The notes under the pieces were generated by a model, which saw only the letters and a program-made list of their open reading frames with translations, was not told the DNA's origin and searched no databases. Shown piece by piece: positions 26,975-39,121 of a stretch of DNA of 64,000 bases. The first letter of the stretch is position 1; each line of letters starts with the position of its first letter. Source of the stretch: Luteococcus sp038433155 (GTDB taxonomy: Bacteria > Actinomycetota > Actinomycetes > Propionibacteriales > Propionibacteriaceae); NCBI RefSeq assembly GCF_038433155.1, contig NZ_JBCDMW010000021.1, positions 1 to 64,000 on the forward strand. Reading direction: 5' to 3'. The position numbers were made by a program, and so were the translations under genes.

Positions 26975-27624
26975 AGCAGATCGCCCTGGTGGTGGAAGGA
27001 CAGACCGAGGAACTATTCGTGCGGGAGGTGCTGGCACCACAGCTTGCCGCTCGGGGGATTTTCCTCACTCCCTTCATCCCCGTGACGAGTCAGACCGCGC
27101 ATGGACGTCACAAGGGAGGAGCCCGGTGGAGTGGATATCGCAAGCTGGCGAACAAACTTGCCCACGAAGGCCATTGGCACCGTATTGGTGTCCTGCTGGA
27201 TCTCTATGGCTGCCCCAGTGATGCGCCTGGCAGACAGGGCGCCGGGAGCGGACGCGAATACCATCGTGAGTTGATGGATTCCCTGGCGCAGGACCTGAAC
27301 GCCGGCGGCCAGCGCGCGAGGATCCTGCCCCATGTGTTCCTGCACGAGTTCGAGGCGCTGGTTCTCGCCGCCCTGGATGCAGGCAGCACCGTCGTCCCGG
27401 AGAAGGCGGCACGCGATCTGCGCAAGGTACTGGCGGACTTCCAGGGAGATCCGGAACTGGTCAATGGTGGCGAGAGCACCAGCCCCTCACACCGGATCAT
27501 GGCTGCTTGGGATGGCTATACCAAGACAGTGGATGGCATCCGGGTCATTGCCGATGTCCCCTTCGACGCCATCCTGGAGCGTTGCCCGAGCTTTGCTGGC
27601 TGGTTGGAGGACCTGCTCACCTGA
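26971..27624 (+). CDS. DUF4276-type TOPRIM-like protein, partner of the ATPase
   Basis: A 217-residue protein. ALVVEGQTEELFVREVLAP carries the TOPRIM-type acidic motif (Glu9 or Glu13), HRIGVLLDLYG supplies an Asp (77) of a DxY-type motif, and LHEFEALVLAALD is typical of DUF4276 proteins. The likely role is a metal-dependent nuclease or nicking effector governed by the upstream ATPase, acting on DNA or RNA. The start overlaps the ATPase stop by four bases. The call rests on motif pattern and gene pairing; the catalytic role is inferred. Confidence 0.75.
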   Translation: MKQIALVVEGQTEELFVREVLAPQLAARGIFLTPFIPVTSQTAHGRHKGGARWSGYRKLANKLAHEGHWHRIGVLLDLYGCPSDAPGRQGAGSGREYHRELMDSLAQDLNAGGQRARILPHVFLHEFEALVLAALDAGSTVVPEKAARDLRKVLADFQGDPELVNGGESTSPSHRIMAAWDGYTKTVDGIRVIADVPFDAILERCPSFAGWLEDLLT

Positions 27625-27657
27625 GGGCTTGCCATGCACAGGCCCCCAGATGAGGGC

Positions 27658-29862
<2,205 letters not shown>

Positions 29863-29928
29863 GGATTGTTGCCTCTTCTGCCTTCTTCTACAGGGAGCGG
29901 AGATTTCCGTCCCGACGTCCCTGACCGA

Positions 29929-29947
29929 AGGAGGCAACCGGCCTCCT
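29929..29947 (-). promoter_or_regulatory. leader hairpin of glgX
   Basis: AGGAGGC and GCCTCCT pair perfectly around a five-base loop within the glgX leader, about 67 bases before the ATG. The paired strand contains a Shine-Dalgarno-like sequence. The function is unknown. Confidence 0.3.
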
Positions 29948-30040
29948 GCGGCCACTGTGCCTACGCTTGTACGGCCCTTCGAGCGAGCCATCAACGGGCC
30001 ACGCGCCTGGGCACGAAGGCCAATCTTGCCACCATTGTGC

Positions 30041-30070
30041 AGTCTAGGGCCTGCGGCGCGCCCCACCGAA
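30041..30070 (-). promoter_or_regulatory. promoter of glgX
   Basis: On the minus strand TTCGGT (30070-30065) and TAGACT (30046-30041) are 18 bases apart. This predicts a leader of about 170 bases before glgX. The divergent gap 29863-30171 otherwise holds only the opposite promoter and no gene. Confidence 0.4.
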
Positions 30071-30118
30071 CTCAGCACGCTCACAGGCGGCATACTTTCG
30101 GGTGGTGGCGGCCGGGTG

Positions 30119-30124
30119 TAGCGT
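30119..30124 (+). promoter_or_regulatory. -10 box upstream of the desulfurase operon
   Basis: TAGCGT, with a weak TTTCGG about 17 bases upstream, precedes the cysteine desulfurase gene by about 47 bases. Confidence 0.35.
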
Positions 30125-30171
30125 CGCTGGTTCGCGTGGCCGCAGGTGGCCCACGGTGTGAGGATGGAGAC

Positions 30172-31338
30172 ATGGAGCAGCCCCAGGGACAGACCGTGCG
30201 TCGCAGCTACCTGGATCATGCCGCGTCCAGCCCGATGCTGCCGGCGGCCATGGAGGCACTGCTGCGGCACGGCCGGTTGACCGGCAATCCCGCTGCCCTG
30301 CACACGTCGGGACGGGCTGCGCGGGCCGTGCTGGAGGACGCGCGGGAGCAGTTGGCCGAGGCTGTGGGGGCCCATCCGACCGAGGTCATATTCACCAGTG
30401 GCGGCTCGGAGGCGGACAGCATTGCCCTCAATGCCGGCGCGCGACGCCCGGGGCGACGCGGCGTGCTGATCGGCGCCACCGAGCACCACTCCGTCGCCGA
30501 CGCCCGGGTGCGGCTGCCGGGGGTGGGCGCGCTGTCCTGTGACCGCGATGGCCTACTGGACCCGGCTGAACTGTCCGACCGGCTGGGCGGGGAGAGCGCC
30601 CTGGTGTCCGTGATGAGCGTGAACAATGAGACCGGGACCATCCAGCCACTGGACCAGGTGGTGGAGCAGGCCCGCCGGGTGGGTGCCTGGGTGCACACCG
30701 ACGCGGTGCAGGCCCTGGGGCACGTCCCGGTGGACTTCGCGGCCAGCGGGGTGGACCTGATGAGCCTGTCCGGGCACAAGATCGGCGCCCCGGTGGGGAT
30801 CGGCGCCCTGTTGGCGCGACGGGATCTGGAACTTCCCCCGTGGGGGCTGGGCGGCGGGCAGGAGCGCGACGTCCGCTCCGGGACGCAACCCGTGATGCTG
30901 GCCGCGGCCTTCGCGGCGGCCGCCGCGCATGCCGTGCAGAACCTGGCGGCCGAGAGTGCCCGGCTGCGGCTGCTGCGGGATCGGCTGACCGAGCGCGTCC
31001 GGGCCACCATCACCCGCAGCTTCCTCAACGGAGCGCCCGAGGCCAGCCCGCACATCGCCAACTTCACCTTCGAGGGGACGCGCGCCGACGACGTGCTGAT
31101 GCTGCTGGACCAGGCCGGCATCGACTGCTCCACCGGGGCCGCCTGCCGCGCCGGGGTGCACCAGCCAAGCGAGGTGCTGCTGGCCATGGGGCGCACCCCG
31201 GAACAGGCCCAGGCCTCGATCCGGTTCAGCTTCGGCGCCTCCACCGTCACCGATGACGTCGCCAACCTGATCTCCCTGCTGCCCGACGTCATCTCCCTGG
31301 CTCGGGCAGCCCACAGCGTCGGCGAGGTGCCCTCGTGA
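30172..31338 (+). CDS. cysteine desulfurase (IscS/NifS family)
   Basis: A PLP enzyme that takes sulfur from L-cysteine as a persulfide. At 388 residues it has the usual length. FTSGGSEADSIALN and VMSVNNETGTIQPL line the PLP site. The Schiff-base lysine is Lys203 (LSGHKIGAP), and the sulfur-carrying cysteine is Cys325 in STGAACRAG. The next gene, mnmA, overlaps it (GTGA), so its main job is probably to supply sulfur for tRNA 2-thiouridine. A long frame extending upstream is antisense to glgX and was excluded; ATG 30172 has AGGA seven bases before it. Confidence 0.93.
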   Translation: MEQPQGQTVRRSYLDHAASSPMLPAAMEALLRHGRLTGNPAALHTSGRAARAVLEDAREQLAEAVGAHPTEVIFTSGGSEADSIALNAGARRPGRRGVLIGATEHHSVADARVRLPGVGALSCDRDGLLDPAELSDRLGGESALVSVMSVNNETGTIQPLDQVVEQARRVGAWVHTDAVQALGHVPVDFAASGVDLMSLSGHKIGAPVGIGALLARRDLELPPWGLGGGQERDVRSGTQPVMLAAAFAAAAAHAVQNLAAESARLRLLRDRLTERVRATITRSFLNGAPEASPHIANFTFEGTRADDVLMLLDQAGIDCSTGAACRAGVHQPSEVLLAMGRTPEQAQASIRFSFGASTVTDDVANLISLLPDVISLARAAHSVGEVPS

Positions 31339-32435
31339 GGGTGCTGGTGGCCATGTCCGGCGGGGTGGACTCCGCCGTCGCCGCGGCCCGGATGGTGGCC
31401 GCGGGCCACGACGTCACCGGGGTTCACCTGGCGCTGTCCAAGAACCCGCAGAGCTTTCGCACCGGGGCCCGCGGTTGCTGTTCCCTGGAGGACAGTCACG
31501 ACGCCCGACGGGTGGCGGACAGGCTGGGGATTCCCTTCTACGTGTGGGATCTCTCGGACCGCTTCCGGGCCGACGTGGTGGATGACTTCGTCGCCGAGTA
31601 TGCGGCGGGGCGCACCCCCAACCCGTGCCTGCGCTGCAATGAGAAGATCAAGTTCGCCGCCGTGCTGGAGCGCGGCATGGCGCTGGGCTTCGACAAGGTG
31701 GTGACCGGCCACTACGCCCGGTTGGAGGAGCACGACGGAGCCTTCTCCCTCTACCGCGCCGCCGACGCCGCCAAGGACCAGTCCTATGTGCTGGGCGTGT
31801 TGAACCAGGAGCAGCTGGCGCATTCGCTCTTCCCACTGTGCGACGTGCCCAAGAGCGAGGTCCGCTCCGAGGCCGCCCAGCTGGGCCTGGGGGTGGCCAA
31901 GAAGCCGGACAGCCACGACATCTGCTTCATCCCCGACGGCGACACCCCCGGCTACCTGTCCCGGGCGCTGGGGGAGCAGGAGGGCGAGATAGTGGACCAG
32001 GACGGTGCGGTGGTGGGCCGGCACTCCGGCTTCCACCAGTTCACCGTCGGTCAGCGCCGCGGGCTGCGGTTGGGGGTTCCGGCCGCCGACGGCAGGCCAC
32101 GCTTCGTCCTGGGGATCGAACCCGTCCAGAACCGGGTGGTGGTGGGTCCCAAGGAGCTGCTGGCGGTGGACCGGATCGAGGGGATCCGCCCCACCTGGAC
32201 CGAGGCCAGACCGGCGGGTACCTGGCGTGGACTCGCCCAGGTCCGGGCGCATGGCGAGGCGATGCCCGCCGCGATCAGCGCCACCGAGGACACCATGCTG
32301 GTTCAGCTGGACAAGTCGGCGGTCGGGATCGCCCCCGGGCAGGCCGTCGTCGTCTACGACGGGGACCGGGTGGTGGGCAGCTCGACGATTGCCGCCACCG
32401 GGCGTCGTGCGGAGCCGGGGGAGGCCGGCGCATGA
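31335..32435 (+). CDS. mnmA: tRNA 2-thiouridylase MnmA
   Basis: Thiolates U34 of Lys, Glu and Gln tRNAs using ATP and persulfide sulfur. The 366-residue protein has the PP-loop AMSGGVDSAVAAARM, the first catalytic cysteine in PNPCLRCNEKIKF, the second in DSHDICFIPDGDT, and the tRNA-binding region KDQSYVLGVL. The GTG start overlaps the desulfurase stop, and its own stop overlaps the next ATG, so three genes form one tightly coupled unit. Confidence 0.95.
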   Translation: MRVLVAMSGGVDSAVAAARMVAAGHDVTGVHLALSKNPQSFRTGARGCCSLEDSHDARRVADRLGIPFYVWDLSDRFRADVVDDFVAEYAAGRTPNPCLRCNEKIKFAAVLERGMALGFDKVVTGHYARLEEHDGAFSLYRAADAAKDQSYVLGVLNQEQLAHSLFPLCDVPKSEVRSEAAQLGLGVAKKPDSHDICFIPDGDTPGYLSRALGEQEGEIVDQDGAVVGRHSGFHQFTVGQRRGLRLGVPAADGRPRFVLGIEPVQNRVVVGPKELLAVDRIEGIRPTWTEARPAGTWRGLAQVRAHGEAMPAAISATEDTMLVQLDKSAVGIAPGQAVVVYDGDRVVGSSTIAATGRRAEPGEAGA

Positions 32436-33448
32436 GCATCATTGCCACCGGGATCGGATCCCTGCCGGGCGAAGACCTGCGCGGGGCGCTGACGCACGTG
32501 CTGGGCGGATTCGAGCACGCCTGGCTTCCCGAGCTGCCGGCCCGGGGCATCGGGGCGGACATGATTGGCCGCAGCCTGGCCATGACCGAGGGGCTGGGCT
32601 TTGACCTGCAGCCCCAGGGTTGGCGCCTGACCGATGCCAGCGGGAGGGACCACGCCCGGGCGCGGGGCCTGCTGCGTCGGGACCTGGATGACCTGGAGGA
32701 GCTGGCCCAGGGTTTTGGCGGCAGCATCACGCTGACCGTCGCCGGGCCGCTCACCCTGGCCGCCTGCCTGGAGCGCGCCCGCGGGGACAAGGTGCTGGCC
32801 GATCATGGCGCACGTCGGGAAATGGCCGAGAGCCTCGGCATCGGGGTGTCCGGCCTGCTGGCCGAGTTGGCCCGACGGCTGCCCGACGTGACCTGGTGGG
32901 TGCAGCTGGACGAGCCGCTGTTGCCCGCGGTGCTGGCCGGCCGGGTGCCGACCGCCTCCGGCTTCTCCCGGCTGCGCAGCCTGGATGCGCCGCGGGCCGG
33001 CGAGCTGCTGCGCCGCGTCACCGGCCCGGTGCGCACCGGGGCCGCTCGGGTCACGGTGCACTGCTGCGCGCCCGGGATGGACCTGGGGCTGCTGGGTGGT
33101 TCCGGGGCCGATGGCGTGGGCGTCGATGCGGTGTCGCTGGACGTGGCCACCCTGCGGCCCGCCGACCTGGATTGCTTGGCGGGTTGGCTGGAGGCCGGGC
33201 GCGACGCGGTGCTGGGGCTGGCACCCACCGCATCGCCCGACCAGGTCAGCACCCCTGACCAGATCGTGCGTCGGGGCCTCGACCTGCTGCGCCCGCTGCA
33301 GCTGGATCCTCAGCTGTTGCTGGAACGGTTGGCGGTCTCGACGGCCTGTGGCCTGGCCGGGTGGAGCGTGCGCGCGGCCATCACGCAGCTGGACGCCCTG
33401 CCGGAGGCCGCTGTCCTGCTGGCCGAGCAGCTTGTCACCAGCGGATAG
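32432..33448 (+). CDS. MetE-like (cobalamin-independent methionine synthase family) protein
   Basis: A 338-residue TIM-barrel protein of the UROD/MetE-like group. IATGIGSLPGEDLRGAL opens the barrel, VQLDEPLLPAVLAG resembles the MetE substrate region, and VHCCAPGMDLG holds a His-Cys-Cys cluster that could bind zinc. It is about half the length of full MetE, so it is not a standard methionine synthase. The order desulfurase-mnmA-this gene-(ligA)-ACT gene-gatCAB is familiar from mycobacteria, where the homologue has no settled function; ligA is missing here. It overlaps mnmA by four bases. Confidence 0.8.
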   Translation: MSIIATGIGSLPGEDLRGALTHVLGGFEHAWLPELPARGIGADMIGRSLAMTEGLGFDLQPQGWRLTDASGRDHARARGLLRRDLDDLEELAQGFGGSITLTVAGPLTLAACLERARGDKVLADHGARREMAESLGIGVSGLLAELARRLPDVTWWVQLDEPLLPAVLAGRVPTASGFSRLRSLDAPRAGELLRRVTGPVRTGAARVTVHCCAPGMDLGLLGGSGADGVGVDAVSLDVATLRPADLDCLAGWLEAGRDAVLGLAPTASPDQVSTPDQIVRRGLDLLRPLQLDPQLLLERLAVSTACGLAGWSVRAAITQLDALPEAAVLLAEQLVTSG

Positions 33449-33451
33449 TCT
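33446..33451 (+). promoter_or_regulatory. -10 box, leaderless promoter of a small membrane gene
   Basis: TAGTCT begins with the TAG stop codon of the preceding gene and lies six bases before ATG 33458. Confidence 0.4.
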
Positions 33452-33457
33452 GGGCGC

Positions 33458-33664
33458 ATGCGCGGCTTCTCCAACCTGAACCTGAACGGCAACGCCCCGG
33501 CGCGGGTGCAGCCGAAGGTAGGCGAGTGGGGCCCCGAGCGGGTCCCCACCACGCAGGCCAAGAAGCGGCTGCGGATCTGGGTGAGCCTGGCCTTCATCGG
33601 CGCCGTCGCGGCGCTGTGCGGGTTGGGTTGGTACTTCTACAAGGCGATGAACGGGCTCAGCTGA
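33458..33664 (+). CDS. small single-span membrane protein
   Basis: A 68-residue protein with a polar, basic N-terminal half (to KKRLRIW) and one transmembrane helix (about 45-63: VSLAFIGAVAALCGLGWYFY). No family was recognised. A -10 box six bases upstream supports the ATG. It is followed by the converging ACT gene. Confidence 0.6.
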   Translation: MRGFSNLNLNGNAPARVQPKVGEWGPERVPTTQAKKRLRIWVSLAFIGAVAALCGLGWYFYKAMNGLS

Positions 33665-33676
33665 GCGTGGGCTTCT

Positions 33677-34306
33677 TCAGCTGAGCGCGGCCAGGTGCAC
33701 CAGCCGTCGTAGCTCCGAGGGCAGGAAGACCGGCCCGCCGTGCCGGCCCAGCACGATGGCCCGATTCTCGTCGACGGGGCACACCGCCACCGTCGAATCC
33801 CCCCAGCCGGGCAGCCAGCCGGTCTCCAGCTCCCGGGCGGCGGCTTCCTCCAGGCCGCCGACGGCCAGGTGGTCGCCCGGTGCGAAGTCGGGGGACTGGT
33901 CCGTCCCGTGCAGCAGGTGCCCGTCGTGGCGGTCCACCAGCGCGGCCCACTGGCAGTGGAAGACCCGCGGCGCGTGCTCGGTGAGGGTCTGCGCGGCGTG
34001 CTCCGGGTCAGCGGTCATGTGGTTGAGGGCCTCGATGTCACCCTCGATTCCCCAGTTGTCCGGGTAGCGGGAGACCCACAGCACCTGCACCCCGTCGAGT
34101 TCATTGCAGGTGCCGATCAGGGTTTCGATCAGGCCGGCCTGGCCCATGGTGAGCATGAAGTCGTCGATCACCCAGTCGGGGCCCTTGTCCACGATCTCCA
34201 TCGCGGAGATGTCGGCCCCTGACGTGCCCATGGCAGAGGCGACCATCCCGAGGGAGCCGGGACGGTCTGGGAACTTCACGCGAACCAAGTGCACCGCGGC
34301 AGTCAA
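33677..34306 (-). CDS. ACT-domain protein
   Basis: A 209-residue protein. VHLVRVKFPDRPGSLGMVASAMGTSGADISAMEIVDKGPDWVIDDF, quoted by its key segments PDRPGSLG and GADIS, forms an ACT fold of the amino-acid-binding type. The remainder resembles the mycobacterial ACT protein encoded next to gatC. It probably senses an amino acid, ligand unknown. The start is uncertain: TTG 34306 gives MTAAVHLVRV, and GTG 34294 would remove four residues. Confidence 0.75.
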   Translation of the reverse strand: MTAAVHLVRVKFPDRPGSLGMVASAMGTSGADISAMEIVDKGPDWVIDDFMLTMGQAGLIETLIGTCNELDGVQVLWVSRYPDNWGIEGDIEALNHMTADPEHAAQTLTEHAPRVFHCQWAALVDRHDGHLLHGTDQSPDFAPGDHLAVGGLEEAAARELETGWLPGWGDSTVAVCPVDENRAIVLGRHGGPVFLPSELRRLVHLAALS

Positions 34307-34489
34307 TCAAATTCATCGGCCAGATCCCAACATTTCCCACGGGGTGATCCACACTGTGGGCGCCTCCTGGTGTGTGCTCTTAGGGCGCCCAAGGCGATGG
34401 GGTGAGACGTTTCGCGCACGGGTAAACGCCACGACGTTTGCAGCTGGCAGGAATTGTGCGCTCTGAGCGTTGAGGCCTCAGTACTGCCA

Positions 34490-34506
34490 ATAGTAATTGC
34501 TATCAT
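34490..34506 (+). promoter_or_regulatory. operator and leaderless promoter of the MntA/HepT pair
   Basis: A near-perfect palindrome ATAGTAATTGCTAT (34490-34503) overlaps a -10 box TATCAT (34501-34506) six bases before GTG 34513. This is a natural place for autoregulation, and the encoded MntA has an N-terminal HTH that could bind it. Confidence 0.45.
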
Positions 34507-34512
34507 GAGGGC

Positions 34513-34980
34513 GTGACGGAGCTTTCGACAGTGGCTGCGGAGTGCGACGAGGCGGTGCGGGTTGCCCGCGCCCGGTTGGTGCACGCCGTCCGTCAGGCCA
34601 GTCGGGAGGGAATGAGTCAGCGGGAGATCGCCCGGCAGATTCATCGCAGTCAACCCGAGGTGTCCCGGATCCTGCGATTCCACGGGACAACGCCCTTGGC
34701 CAAGCGCCTGATCCATGCACGTGGGGCGATCATGGAGGTCGTTCGTGAGGCTGGGGGCAGTGGCGTCCGGGTCTTCGGGTCGGTGGCCACGGGGCGCGAC
34801 ACCCAGGGTTCCGACGTCGATCTGCTGTTCGACATGCGCCAACCATTGGGGCTGATTCGGCTCGGGGAGCTGGAACGGCGGATCGCCGAGGCGGTCGGGG
34901 CCGACGTGGACCTGGTGCCGATCCAATCGTTGAGACCTGACCTGCGCCACCGGATCCTTGGGGAGGCGATACCGCTGTGA
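34513..34980 (+). CDS. mntA: MntA-type antitoxin with N-terminal HTH
   Basis: A 155-residue minimal nucleotidyltransferase. Residues 34-56 (MSQREIARQIHRSQPEVSRI) form a helix-turn-helix. Residues 85-135 hold the polymerase-beta-like site: VFGSVATGRD (Gly89-Ser90), SDVDLLFD (Asp101, Asp103) and ADVDLVPIQ (third acid). In known HepT/MntA systems the antitoxin adenylylates HepT. The HTH suggests that this one is also the operon repressor. GTG 34513 lies six bases after TATCAT. It overlaps hepT (TGATG). Confidence 0.85.
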   Translation: MTELSTVAAECDEAVRVARARLVHAVRQASREGMSQREIARQIHRSQPEVSRILRFHGTTPLAKRLIHARGAIMEVVREAGGSGVRVFGSVATGRDTQGSDVDLLFDMRQPLGLIRLGELERRIAEAVGADVDLVPIQSLRPDLRHRILGEAIPL

Positions 34981-35318
34981 TGGCGAAACATGGGCGATCG
35001 ACGGAGGAGATCCTTCACGACGCGCAGTTCCACTTCGGTCTGGCGGTGCAGCATGCCAATGGGGACTTGGGCAGCCAGCTCACAGTGGACGCCGTCTGCA
35101 TGCGGCTGGCCGCCGGAGTGGAGTCACTCTCTCATCTGGATGAGGACGTCAGGGACCGGATGTTCGGGGCCGCGTGGGCGAGCATGTGGGGGATGCGCAA
35201 CCGCATCGCGCACGGCTATCTACTAGTCAGTCAGGATGTCGTGCGGGTTACCGTCAAAGAGGACCTACCGAGCGTCCTGGACACCATTGCCAAGGAGCTC
35301 TCGACTGCGGACGGCTGA
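34980..35318 (+). CDS. hepT: HepT-type HEPN ribonuclease toxin
   Basis: A 112-residue all-helical HEPN (DUF86) protein. The catalytic motif RNRIAHGY (73-80) fits Rx4HxY, including the tyrosine that MntA adenylylates in characterised systems. VDAVCMRLAAGVESLSHL is the usual HEPN helix. It should cut RNA when free. ATG 34980 overlaps the MntA stop; a GTG one codon upstream, with GGGGAGG ten bases before it, is an alternative. Confidence 0.85.
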   Translation: MAKHGRSTEEILHDAQFHFGLAVQHANGDLGSQLTVDAVCMRLAAGVESLSHLDEDVRDRMFGAAWASMWGMRNRIAHGYLLVSQDVVRVTVKEDLPSVLDTIAKELSTADG

Positions 35319-35359
35319 CAGTCGCCTGCCATGACGGGGGCGACGAGGAGGGGGATCGG

Positions 35360-35587
35360 ATGGAACTGGAGAACCGGTTCGCTCGTCCGGACGACCAGGT
35401 GATCGAGGACCTGGTGGCCCGTTGCCTGCCGCAACCCGTCGAAGACTTCGAGCAGGTGGAGACCGGCTCCAGCGCCCTGGTGGTGCTGACCCAGGATGCG
35501 GCGGTCCGGATCGCCCGGGACCCGCGTGCGTGTGCCGAGATGGTGCGTACCCAGGCATTGGTGGACCGGCTGCCGCCCCTGCCCTGA
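35360..35587 (+). pseudogene. truncated aminoglycoside-phosphotransferase-like gene
   Basis: A 75-residue frame with a good ribosome site (GGAGGGGGA). It reads FEQVETGSSALVVLT, then AVRIARDPRACAEMVRTQALVDRLPPLP and stops. This resembles the first beta-sheet lobe of an APH/choline-kinase-family protein, whose active site (HGD.H..N) would follow but is missing. It is most likely a gene remnant left between the toxin-antitoxin pair and gatC. The 356-base gap 35319-35674 holds only this fragment and the gatC promoter. Confidence 0.55.
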
Positions 35588-35617
35588 TCGTCGGCTGGTC
35601 TTGTCGGTGCCGGGCAC

Positions 35618-35623
35618 TAGGAT
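35618..35623 (+). promoter_or_regulatory. -10 box of the gatCAB operon
   Basis: TAGGAT lies about 50 bases before the gatC GTG. A clear -35 box is not seen. Confidence 0.35.
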
Positions 35624-35674
35624 GATCTGGGTGCCAGCAGGCACAGATTTCCCGAGATCCCCAGGAGTGACATC

Positions 35675-35970
35675 GTGGCCCTGACGCCAGATGACGTGGC
35701 CCGCCTCGCGGCGCTGGCCCGGATCGAGCTGAGCAGCGAGGAGCGGGAGAGGCTCGCCCCGCAGCTGGACGTGATCCTCGACTCGGTGGCGAGCGTGGCG
35801 CAGGTGGCCGGTGACGACATCCCGCCGACCTCCCACGCCCTGCCGCTGACCAACGTCTTCCGGGCCGACGAGGTCAAGCCGTCGCTCACCCCGGAGCAGG
35901 TGCTCAGCGGTGCGCCCGCCGCCGAGGACGGCCGCTTCCGGGTGCCGCGGATCCTGGACGAGGAGGCCTG

Positions 35971-35971
<1 letters not shown>
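35675..35971 (+). CDS. gatC: Asp/Glu-tRNA amidotransferase subunit C
   Basis: A 98-residue stabilising subunit of the GatCAB amidotransferase, which turns Glu-tRNA(Gln) and Asp-tRNA(Asn) into Gln-tRNA and Asn-tRNA. DDVARLAALARIELSSEE and the C-terminal FRVPRIL are diagnostic. The GTG start has AGGAG eight bases upstream. Its TGA overlaps the gatA ATG. Confidence 0.95.
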
Positions 35972-37511
<1,540 letters not shown>

Positions 37512-37515
<4 letters not shown>

Positions 37516-39014
37516 GCGGCTACTTCGATGGCGAGCTGATGGACTACGACGAGGTGATCGAGCGCTTCGATCCGGTGCTGGGGTTGGAGGTGCACGTCGA
37601 GCTGAACACCGCCTCCAAGATGTGGTGCGGCTGCTCCGCCGAGCCCGGTGGCGAGCCCAACACCCACGTCTGCCCGGTCTGCCTGGGCCTGCCCGGCTCG
37701 CTGCCCGTCGTGAACGGCAAGGCGGTGGAATCCGCCATCCGGATCGGTCTGGCGCTCAACTGCCAGGTCGCCGAGTGGAGCCGGTTCAGCCGCAAGAACT
37801 ACTTCTATCCGGACATGACCAAGGACTACCAGATCAGCCAGTACGACGAGCCGATCTGCCACGACGGTTATGTCGACGTCGAGGTGGAGGGTCAGACCTT
37901 CCGCGTCGAGGTGGAGCGGGTGCACATGGAGGAGGACGCCGGCAAGAGCCTGCACGTCGGTGGCATCGGCCGGATCCAGGGCGCCGAGTACTCCCTGATG
38001 GACTACAACCGGGCCGGCGTGCCGCTGATGGAGATCGTCACCAAGCCGATCACCGGTTGCGGCAAGTACGCCCCGCAGGTCGGCCGGGCCTACATGTCCT
38101 ATCTGCGCGACATGATGAAGGCGCTGGGCGTCTCCGAGGCGCGGATGGAGCAGGGCAACATGCGCTGCGACGCCAATGTCTCCCTGATGGCCAAGGACGC
38201 CACCGAGTTCGGCACCCGCACCGAGACCAAGAACGTGAACTCGCTGCGCTCCGTCGAGGGTGCCCTGCGCTTCGAGATGACCCGGCAGGGCGCGATCCTG
38301 GCCAACGGTGGCCGGATCAAGCAGGAGACCCGGATGTGGCAGGAGGACGGGCAGTACACCACGCCCGGCCGTTCCAAGGAGCAGGCGGAGGACTACCGCT
38401 ACTTCCCCGAGCCCGACCTGGTGCCGATTGCCCCCAGCCGGGAATGGGTGGAGGAATTGCGCGCCACCCTGCCCGAGCCGCCGGCCGAGCGACGCAAGCG
38501 GATTGTGGAGCAGTGGGGACTGTCCGAGCGGGAGATGGGCGACATCGAGGCCGTCGGCGCGCTGGACCTGATCGAGGCCACCGTCGAGGCCGGCGCCCAG
38601 CCGCAGGCCGCCCGCAAGTGGTGGCTCGGTGAGCTGGCCCGTCGCGCCAATGAGGCAGGGGTCGCGCTGGAGGCCGTCGGGATGAGCCCGGCGCAGGTGG
38701 TGGAGCTGCAGCAGCTCGTCGATGCGAAGACGATCAACGACAAGCTGGCCCGCCAGGTGATTGATGGGGTCATTGCTGGGGAGGGCGAGCCCGCGCAGAT
38801 CGTCGAGCAGCGGGGCCTGGCCGTGGTGAGCGACGACGGGGCCCTGTCGGCCGCCGTCGACGACGTGATTGCCGCCAACCCCGATGTGGCGCAGAAGATC
38901 CGCGACGGCAAGGTGCAGGCAGCCGGTGCGCTGATCGGCCAGGTGATGAAGGCGATGAAGGGTCAGGCCGACGCCGGCCGGGTGCGCGAGCTGATCATGG
39001 AGAAGCTGGGCTGA
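37512..39014 (+). CDS. gatB: Asp/Glu-tRNA amidotransferase subunit B
   Basis: The 500-residue kinase/transamidation subunit. GLEVHVELNTASKMWC starts the cradle domain. CGCSAEPGGEPNTHVCPVCLGLPGSLP carries the zinc-type cysteines, quoted here for CPVCLGLPG. The helical and YqeY tail domains (from about 300) end in MKAMKGQADAGRVRELI. It is the last gene of gatCAB, followed by a strong hairpin. Confidence 0.97.
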
Positions 39015-39023
39015 GGCGCTGGC

Positions 39024-39054
39024 CCGGGCCCCGGTGGTGGACGCCGGGGCCCGG
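39024..39054 (+). terminator. terminator of gatCAB
   Basis: CCGGGCCCCGG (39024-39034) pairs perfectly with CCGGGGCCCGG (39044-39054) around a nine-base loop, ten bases after the gatB stop. TGGTTTGATG follows, so there is only a weak T tract. Confidence 0.6.
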
Positions 39055-39121
39055 AGTGGTTTGATGGGCGGCTGTGGGTTGTCCCACCCGAGTTCTCCCG
39101 CACCTCGTCAAAAGGAAATCA

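Noticed and set aside
29863..30489. N-terminal extension of GlgX by 209 residues
   Set aside because: It crosses the divergent intergenic region and runs antisense to the desulfurase; ATG 29862 has a ribosome site and starts the known fold.
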